Part shown: in pieces, positions 56,201 through 64,000 of the stretch
Numbering within the stretch: the first letter of the stretch is position 1
Layout of the letters: every line of letters starts with the position of its first letter
NCBI GenBank assembly: GCA_963920705.1
Contig: OY987228.1
Span: forward strand, 19,786,565-19,850,564
DNA from: Odiellus spinosus
Lineage: Eukaryota; Arthropoda; Arachnida; Opiliones; Phalangiidae
DNA: 64,000 nucleotides
Direction: 5' to 3'
Program-made: the position numbers and the translations under genes
Notes under the pieces: generated by a model
What the model saw: only the letters and a program-made list of their open reading frames with translations
Database searches by the model: none
What the model was told of the DNA's origin: nothing

Positions 56201-58890
56201 CACTTTTCCCCCTGTCTTACCACTTTTTCCCCTGTCTTACCACTTTTTCCCCTGTCTTACCACTTTTTCCCCTGTCTTACCACTTTTTCCCCTGTCTTAC
56301 CACTTTTTCCCCTGTCTTACCACTTTTTTCCCCTGTCTTACCACTTTTTTCCCCTGTCTTACCACTTTTTCCCCTGTCTTACCACTTTTTCCCCTGTCTT
56401 ACCACTTTTTCCCCTGTCTTACCACTTTTTCCCCTGTCTTACCACTTTTTCCCCTGTCTTACCACTTTTTCCCCTGTCTTACCACTTTTTTCCCCTGTCT
56501 TACCACTTTTTTCCCCTGTCTTACCACTCTTTCCCCTGTCTTACCACTTTTTCCCCTGTCTTACCACTTTTTCCCCTGTCTTACCACTTTTTCCCCTGTC
56601 TTACCACTTTTTTCCCCTGTCTTACCACTTTTTCCCCTGTCTTACCACTTTTTCCCCTGTCTTACCACTTTTTCCCCTGTCTTACCACTTTTCCCCTGTC
56701 TTACCACTTTTTCCCCTGTCTTACCCCTTTTTCCCCTGTCTTACCACTTTTTCCCCTGTCCCACCACTTTTTTCCCCTGTCTTACCACTTTTTTCCACTG
56801 TCTTACCACTTTTTTCCCCTGTCTTACCACTTTTTCCCCTGTCTTACCACTTTTTTCCCCTGTCTTACCACTTTTTTCCCCTGTCTTACCACTTTTTTCC
56901 CCTGTCTTACCACTTTTTCCCCTGTCTTACCACTTTTTTCCCCTGTCTTACCACTTTTTTCCCCTGTCTTACCACTTTTTCCCCTGTCTTACCACTTTTT
57001 CCCCTGTCTTACCACTTTTTTCCCCTGTCTTACCACTTTTTTCCCCTGTCTTACCACTTTTTTCCCCTGTCTTACCACTTTTTTCCCCTGTCTTACCACT
57101 TTTTTCCCCTGTCTTACCACTTTTTTCCCCTGTCTTACCCCTTTTTCCCCTGTCTTACCCCTTTTTCCCCTGTCTTACCCCTTTTTCCCCTGTCTTACCC
57201 CTTTTTCCCCTGTCTTACCACTTTTTCCCCTGTCTTACCACTTTTTCCCCTGTCTTACCACTTTTTCCCCTGTCTTACCACTTTTTCCCCTGTCTTACCA
57301 CTTTTTCCCCTGTCTTACCACTTTTTCCCCTGTCTTACCACTTTTTCCCCTGTCTTACCACTTTTTCCCCTGTCTTACCACTTTTTCCCCTGTCTTACCA
57401 CTTTTTTCCCCTGTCTTACCACTTTTTTCCCCTGTCTTACCACTTTTTTCCCCTGTCTTACCACTTTTTCCCCTGTCTTACCACTTTTTTCCCCTGTCTT
57501 ACCACTTTTTCCCCTGTCTTACCACTTTTTCCCCTGTCTTACCACTTTTTCCCCTGTCTTACCACTTTTTCCCCTGTCTTACCACTTTTTCCCCTGTCTT
57601 ACCACTTTTTCCCCTGTCTTACCACTTTTTCCCCTGTCTTACCACTTTTTCCCCTGTCTTACCACTTTTTCCCCTGTCTTACCACTTTTTCCCCTGTCTT
57701 ACCACTTTTTCCCCTGTCTTACCACTTTTTCCCCTGTCTTACCACTTTTTCCCCTGTCTTACCACTTTTTCCCCTGTCTTACCACTTTTTCCCCTGTCTT
57801 ACCACTTTTTCCCCTGTCTTACCACTTTTTCCCCTGTCTTACCACTTTTTCCCCTGTCTTACCACTTTTTCCCCTGTCTTACCACTTTTTCCCCTGTCTT
57901 ACCACTTTTTCCCCTGTCTTACCACTTTTTCCCCTGTCTTACCACTTTTTCCCCTGTCTTACCACTTTTTCCCCTGTCTTACCACTTTTTCCCCTGTCTT
58001 ACCACTTTTTCCCCTGTCTTACCACTTTTTCCCCTGTCTTACCACTTTTTCCCCTGTCTTACCACTTTTTCCCCTGTCTTACCACTTTTTCCCCTGTCTT
58101 ACCACTTTTTCCCCTGTCTTACCACTTTTTCCCCTGTCTTACCACTTTTTCCCCTGTCTTACCACTTTTTCCCCTGTCTTACCACTTTTTCCCCTGTCTT
58201 ACCACTTTTTCCCCTGTCTTACCACTTTTTCCCCTGTCTTACCACTTTTTCCCCTGTCTTACCACTTTTTCCCGTCTTACCACTTTTTCCCCTGTCTTAG
58301 CACTTTTTCCCCTGTCTTAGCACTTTTTCCCCTGTCTTACCACTTTTTCCCCTGTCTTACCACTTTTTCCCCTGTCTTACCACTTTTTCCCCTGTCTTAC
58401 CACTTTTTCCCCTGTCTTACCACTTTTTCCCCTGTCTTACCACTTTTTCCCCTGTCTTACCACTTTTTCCCCTGTCTTACCACTTTTTCCCCTGTCTTAC
58501 CACTTTTTCCCCTGTCTTACCACTTTTTCCCCTGTCTTACCACTTTTTCCCCTGTCTTACCACTTTTTCCCCTGTCTTACCACTTTTTCCCCTGTCTTAC
58601 CACTTTTTCCCCTGTCTTACCACTTTTTCCCCTGTCTTACCACTTTTTCCCCTGTCTTACCACTTTTTCCCCTGTCTTACCACTTTTTCCCCTGTCTTAC
58701 CACTTTTTCCCCTGTCTTACCACTTTTTCCCCTGTCTTACCACTTTTTCCCCTGTCTTACCACTTTTTCCCTTGTCTTACCACTTTTTCCCCTGTCTTAC
58801 CACTTTTTCCCCTGTCTTACCACTTTTCCCTTGTCTTACCACTTTTCCCTTGTCTTACCACTTTTCCCTTGTCTTACCACTTTTCCCTTG
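53288..58890 (+). repeat. 5.6-kb satellite of 19-21-bp monomers
   Basis: Core monomer CTTACCACTTTTTCCCCTGT (20 bp). The first 580 bp and the last 70 bp use 19-bp forms (CTTACCACTTTTCCCTTGT or ...TTCTTTTGT), and 21-bp forms with an extra T are mixed into the middle. From about 57480 to 58270 the 20-bp units are almost invariant. The plus strand has no stop in any frame of the monomer, so frames of 1,674, 1,862 and 1,663 codons arise; these are artefacts. The strand is about 85% pyrimidine. Confidence 0.97.
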
Positions 58891-58931
58891 CAGGGTGACC
58901 ACTTTTCCCTTGTCTTACCACTTTTCCCTTG
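58891..58931 (+). repeat. Partial H end inside the satellite
   Basis: CAGGGTGACCACTTTTCCCT followed by one satellite unit, then a second CAGGGTGACC where H3 truly starts. It is a 41-bp duplicate of the junction and shows the satellite monomer joined to the H terminus. Confidence 0.75.
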
Positions 58932-59395
58932 CAGGGTGACCACTTTTCCTATATTTCCTATTTTTCCCTATATTTTCACCTCCTTCCTATTTTCTCCTAT
59001 AATTTAATGGCAATTCCTATAATCTCCTATATTTCTACACAAAATCTCTAGTTAAGGGTAAAGATCTGAACCATACTGTCAGCTATGGCTGTATAAGATT
59101 ATTTTAGCTTAACTGTACATTTTCCAGTTAAAATAGTCTGTAACATTCCATACTATTTAAGCAATTGGGTCATATTAATACCACGTTTAAACCGGTGGAG
59201 AGAGTTGTGACGCAATAATAAACATGGTTTCTAATTTTAATTAATTATTTTCCTATTTTATCATATATTTTACACTTATTTCTTCCTATTTCATCCTATA
59301 TTTTACATAAAATTCTTCCTATATTTTCCTATATTTCGCAAAGAAATTTCCTATATTTCCTTTATAGGATTTTCAAATTTTCAGTGGTCACCCTG
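58932..59395 (+). mobile_element. Family H element, copy H3
   Basis: A 464-bp copy from CAGGGTGACCAC to GTGGTCACCCTG. Right of it acctag follows, continuing as the interrupted J monomer. It is closely similar to H2, including AGTTAAAATAGTCTGTAA and TTAAACCGGTGG. Confidence 0.9.
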
Positions 59396-59490
59396 ACCTA
59401 GGCTTAAACCGATTGCACCATTAGAAAGAAGGCATTCCCTAGATTAATTTGAAATAATAAAATTGACATGAGCCACTCGTTAAAGGTTGT

Positions 59491-59600
59491 TCCGACTAGT
59501 CAGACCTGTCCGACTTGACTTGTCCGGCCTGTCCGACCTGTCCGACTTTTCCCACTTGTCCGACCTCTCCGACCTGTCCGACTTGTCCGACCTGTCCGAC
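59491..59600 (+). repeat. K 9-bp array, copy K1
   Basis: TCCGACCTG/TCCGACTTG units, the most degenerate of the four arrays (TTTTCCCACTTG and CCTCTCC variants). Confidence 0.85.
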
Positions 59601-60052
59601 TAGGCATAAATCGATTGCACCATTAGAAATTAGACATTCCCTCGATTAATTTGAAGTAATAAAATTAACATGAGCCACTCGTTAAAGACTATTTCGCCAC
59701 TGATGGAAATCTAGCAAAAATCCAAAAATGGCCCCTATCTTGCTATCTTGAAATGGCCGTTATTTTTTTATTTAAACACCTAGGCATAAACCGATTGCAC
59801 CATTAGAAAGAAGGCATTCCCTAGATTAATATAAAATAATAAAATGAACATGAGCCACTCGTTAAAGACTATTTCGCCACTGATGGAAATCTAGCAAAAA
59901 CGCAGAAATGACCCACATCTTGCTATCTTGAAATGGCCGTAACTTTTTTATTTTAACACCTAGGCTTAAACCGATTGCACCATTAGAAAGAAGGCATTCC
60001 CTAGATTAATTTGAAATAATAAAATTGACATGAGCCACTCGTTAAAGGTTGT

Positions 60053-60202
60053 TCCGACTAGTCCGACCTGTCCGACTTGTCCGACCTGTCCGACTTGTCC
60101 GACCTGTCCGACTTGTCCGACTTGTCCGACCTGTCTGACCTGTCCGACCTGTCCGACTTGTCCGACTTGTCCGACCTGTCTGACCTGTCCGACCTGTCCG
60201 AC
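60053..60202 (+). repeat. K 9-bp array, copy K2
   Basis: About 16 units of TCCGAC(C/T)TG. The overlapping short frames (CPT or QVG repeats) on both strands are artefacts of the 9-bp period. Confidence 0.93.
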
Positions 60203-60835
60203 TAGGCATAAATCGATTGCACCATTAGAAATTAGACATTCCCATAGATTAATTTGAAGTAATAAAATTAACATGAGCCACTCGTTAAAGACTATTTCGC
60301 CACTGATGGAAATCTAGCAAAAATCCAAAAATGACCCCTATCTTGCTATCTTGAAATGGCCGTAACTTTTTTATTTTAACACCTAAACTTAAACCGATTG
60401 CACCATTAGAAAGAAGGGATTTCCTAGATTAATATAAAATAATAAAATTGACATGAGCCACTGGTTAAAGACTATTTCGCCACTGATGGAAATATAGCAA
60501 AAATCCAAAAATGACCCCTATCTTGCTATCTTGAAATGGCCGTATCTTTTTTATTTTAACACCTAGGCTTAAACCGATTACACCATTAGAAAGAAGGGAT
60601 TTCCTAGATTAATATAAAATAATAAAATTAACATGAGCCACTCGTTAAAGACTATTTCGCCACTGATGGAAATCTAGCAAAAATCCAAAAATGGCCCCTA
60701 TCTTGCTATCTTGAAATGGCCGTTATTTTTTTATTTTAACACCTAGGCTTAAACCGATTGCACCATTAGAAAGAAGGCATTCCCTAGATTAATTTGAAAT
60801 AATAAAATTGACATGAGCCACTCGTTAAAGGTTGT

Positions 60836-60931
60836 TCCGACTAGTCCGACCTGTCCGACCTGTCCGACTTGTCCGACCTGTCCGACCTGTCCGACTTGTC
60901 CGACCTGTCCGACTTGTCCGACCTGTCCGAC
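60836..60931 (+). repeat. K 9-bp array, copy K3
   Basis: About 10 units of TCCGAC(C/T)TG, starting 783 bp after K2 starts. Confidence 0.93.
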
Positions 60932-61563
60932 TAGGCATTAATCGATTGCACCATTAGAAATTAGACATTCCCTAGATTAATTTGAAGTAATAAAATTAAC
61001 ATGAGCCACTCGTTTAAGACTATTTCGCCACTGATGTAAATCTAGCAAAAATCAAAAAATGGCCCCTATCTTGCTATCTTGAAATGGCCGTTATTTTTTT
61101 ATTTTAACACCTATTCATAAACCGATTGCACCATTAGAAAGAAGGTATTTCCTAGATTAATATAAAATAATAAAATTAACATGAGCCACTCGTTAATGAC
61201 TATTTCGCCACTGATGGAAATCTAGCAAAAACCCAGAAATGACCCACATCTTGCTATCTTGAAATGGCCGTAACTTTTTTATTTTAACTCCTAGGCTTAA
61301 ACCGATTGCACCATTAGAAAGAAGGCATTCCCTAGATTAATATAAAATAATAAAATGAACATGAGCCACTCGTTAAAGACTATTTCGCCACTGATGGAAA
61401 TCTAGCAAAAACGCAGAAATGACCCACATCTTGCTATCTTGAAATGGCCGTAACTTTTTTATTTTAACACCTAGGCTTAAACCGATTGCACCATTAGAAA
61501 GAAGGCATTCCCTAGATTAATTTGAAATAATAAAATTGACATGAGCCACTCGTTAAAGGTTGT

Positions 61564-61677
61564 TCCGACTAGTCCGACCTGTCCGACTTGTCCGACCTGT
61601 CCGACCTGTCCGACTTGTCCGACTTGTCCGGCCTGTCCGACCTGTCCGACTTGTCCGACTTGTCCGACCTGTCCGAC
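61564..61677 (+). repeat. K 9-bp array, copy K4
   Basis: About 12 units of TCCGAC(C/T)TG with one TCCGGCCTG variant, starting 728 bp after K3 starts. Confidence 0.93.
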
Positions 61678-62136
61678 TAGGCATTAATCGATTGCACCAT
61701 TAGAAATTAGACATTCCCTAGATTAATTTGAAGTAATAAAATTAACATGAGCCACTCGTTAAAGACTATTTCGCCACTGATGGAAATCTAGCAAAAATCC
61801 AAAAATGGCCCCTATCTTGCTATCTTGAAATGGCCGTTATTTTTTTATTTTAACACCTAGGCATAAACCGATTGCACCATTAGAAAGAAGGTATTCCCTA
61901 GATTAATTTGAAATAATAAAATGAACTTGAGCCACTCGTTAAAGACTATTTTGCCACTGATCTAAATCTAGCAAAAATCCAAAAATGGCCCCTATCTTGC
62001 TATCTTGAAATGGCCGTTATTTTGTTATTTTAACACCTAGGCATAAACCGATTGCACCATTATAAAGAAGGTATTTCCTAGATTAATATAAAATAATAAA
62101 ATTAACATGAGCCACTCGTTAAAGACTATTTCGCCA

Positions 62137-64000
62137 CTCTTCATTTGCGTCCGACTCTTCCATTTGCGTCCGACTCTTCATTTGTGTCCGACTCTTCATT
62201 TGCGTCCGACTCTTCATTTGCGTCCGACTCTTCTTTTGCGTCCGACTCTTCCATTTGCGTCCGACTCTTCATTTGCGTCCGACTCTTCATTTGCGTCCGA
62301 CTCTTCCATTTGCGTCCGACTCTTCATTTGCGTCCGACTCTTCATTTGCGTCCGACTCTTCCATTTGCGTCCGACTCTTCATTTGCGTCCGACTCTTCAT
62401 TTGCGTCCGACTCTTCCATTTGCGTCCGACTATTCTTTTGCGTCCGACTCTTCATTTGCGTCCGACTCTTCCATTTGCGTCCGACTCTTCATTTGCGTCC
62501 GACTCTTCATTTGCGTTCGACTCTTCCATTTTCGTCCGACTCTTCATTTGCGTCCGACTCTTCCATTTTCGTCCGACTCTTCATTTGCGTCCGACTCTTC
62601 ATTTGCGTCCGACTCTTCCATTTGCGTCCGACTCTTCCATTTGCGTCCGACTCTTCATTTGCGTCCGACTCTTCATCTGCGTCCGACTCTTCCATTTGCG
62701 TCCGACTCTTCATTTGCGTCCGACTCTTCAGTTGCGTCCGACTCTTCCATTTGCGTCCGACTCTTCATTTGCGTCCGACTCTTCATTTGCGTCCGACTCT
62801 TCATTTGCGTCCGACTCTTCCATTTGCGTCCGACTCTTCATTTGCGTCCGACTCTTCATTTGCGTCCGACTCTTCATTTGCGTCCGACTCTTCCATTTGC
62901 GTCCGACTCTTCATTTGCGTCCGACTCTTCATTTGCGTCCGACTCTTCCATTTGCGTCCGACTCTTCATTTGCGTCCGACTCTTCATTTGCGTCCGACTC
63001 TTCATTTGCGTCCGACTCTTCCATTTGCGTCCGACTCTTCATTTGCGTCCGACTCTTCATTTGCGTCCGACTCTTCCATTTGCGTCCGACTCTTCATTTG
63101 CGTCCGACTCTTCATTTGCGTCCGACTCTTCCATTTGCGTCCGACTATTCATTTGCGTCCGACTCTTCATTTGCGTCCGACTCTTCCATTTGCGTCCGAC
63201 TCTTCATTTGCGTCCGACTCTTCATTTGCGTCCGACTCTTCCATTTGCGTCCGACTCTTCATTTGCGTCCGACTCTTCCATTTTCGTCCGACTCTTCATT
63301 TGCGTCCGACTCTTCATTTGCGTCCGACTCTTCCATTTGCGTCCGACTCTTCCATTTGCGTCCGACTCTTCATTTGCGTCCGACTCTTCATCTGCGTCCG
63401 ACTCTTCCATTTGCGTCCGACTCTTCATTTGCGTCCGACTCTTCAGTTGCGTCCGACTCTTCCATTTGCGTCCGACTCTTCATTTGCGTCCGACTCTTCA
63501 TTTGCGTCCGACTCTTCATTTGCGTCCGACTCTTCCATTTGCGTCCGACTCTTCATTTGCGTCCGACTCTTCCATTTGCGTCCGACTCTTCCATTTGCGT
63601 CCGACTCTTCATTTGCGTCCGACTCTTCACTTGCGTCCGACTCTTCATTTGCGTCCGACTCTTCATTTGCGTCCGACTCTTCCATTTGCGTCCGACTCTT
63701 CATTTGCGTCCGACTCTTCATCTGCGTCCGACTCTTCCATTTGCGTCCGACTCTTCATTTGCGTCCGACTCTTCATTTGCGTCCGACTCTTCCATTTGCG
63801 TCCGACTCTTCATTTGCGTCCGACTCTTCATTTGCGTCCGACTCTTCATTTGCGTCCGACTCTTCATTTGCGTCCGACTCTTCCATTTGCGTCCGACTCT
63901 TCATTTGCGTCCGACTCATTTGCGTCCGACTCTTCCATTTGCGTCCGACTCTTCATTTGCGTCCGACTCTTCATTTGCGTCCGACTCTTCCATTTGCGTC
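62137..64000 (+). repeat. L satellite, 18/19-bp, runs off window
   Basis: Alternating 18-bp (TCTTCATTTGCGTCCGAC) and 19-bp (TCTTCCATTTGCGTCCGAC) monomers, about 100 copies, with no end in the window. Blocks of several monomers recur, for example 62507-62713 and 63222-63428, which share the same rare variants. The minus-strand frames of EESDANGRVGRK type are repeat artefacts. Confidence 0.96.

Larger units (their letters stand above)
59396..62136 (+). repeat. J satellite, right block with K inserts
   Basis: About 13-14 further J monomers of 180 bp. Four are interrupted by 9-bp arrays. Where an array occurs, J breaks after CACTCGTTAAAGGTTGT and resumes at AGGCATAAATCGATTGC, so roughly 120 bp of monomer is missing. 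The last monomer stops at TTTCGCCACT and the L array begins. Confidence 0.93.

Noticed and set aside
62137..64000. CRISPR array
   Set aside because: The units are contiguous 18/19-bp monomers without unique spacers, and the context is eukaryotic satellite.

Overview
The window looks like a gene-poor, AT-rich stretch of nuclear DNA from an invertebrate animal. The evidence for a eukaryote is the many short transposons with clean target-site duplications, long poly-A and poly-T runs, kilobase satellites, canonical splice-site context around one candidate exon, and a tandem cluster of SRP (7SL) RNA-like units. No bacterial operon, ribosome-binding pattern or recognisable full-length protein was seen. 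I cannot name the taxon. An arthropod or another small-genome invertebrate fits, but this is inference. Nearly every long open frame is a translation shadow of a repeat, including three of more than 1,600 codons between 53.3 and 58.9 kb.

Layout. From 1 to 52 kb, single-copy AT-rich DNA is peppered with non-autonomous DNA transposons. Two families, A (about 417 bp, five copies) and B (about 338 bp, seven copies), together with single element I (291 bp), begin with CA and are flanked by perfect 7-bp duplications. Twelve of the 13 duplications have T at position 2 and ten have A at position 6, so the target is GTNNNAC-like. Family C (280 bp, two copies) is a palindrome flanked by TA. Families D, E, R and S are fold-back elements flanked by TTAA. 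Smaller elements are P (8-bp duplication), N (hAT-like ends), M and H (CAGGGTGACCAC ends, 6-bp duplication). Several are nested: B6 in E, I in M, and E abutting R on a shared TTAA.

Tandem repeats in the first 52 kb are a 142-bp satellite (6.5-7.4 kb) whose monomers are full of perfect heat-shock-element patterns, a 21-bp array (41.3 kb), a roughly 41-bp array (45.4 kb) and a 31-bp array (51.0 kb). Between 18.3 and 20.5 kb lie five tandem units of about 455 bp. Each contains a 7SL-like RNA with a recognisable Alu-domain fold and ends in a Pol III-type T run.

From 52 kb to the end the window is almost wholly satellite. A 180-bp repeat (J) is interrupted by a composite of two H elements enclosing a 5.6-kb, 19-21-bp satellite. 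The outer ends of this composite share one 6-bp target duplication. J then continues with four embedded 9-bp TCCGAC arrays (K) and passes into an 18/19-bp array (L) that runs off the window. L shares the TCCGAC core with K.

The only gene candidates other than the RNA units are a spliced-looking exon at 43.5 kb (+) and a GC-rich, coding-like block at 37.4 kb (-). Both are tentative. The most notable observations are the 7-bp-duplication element group, the H-satellite-H composite, the heat-shock-element satellite and the SRP RNA array.
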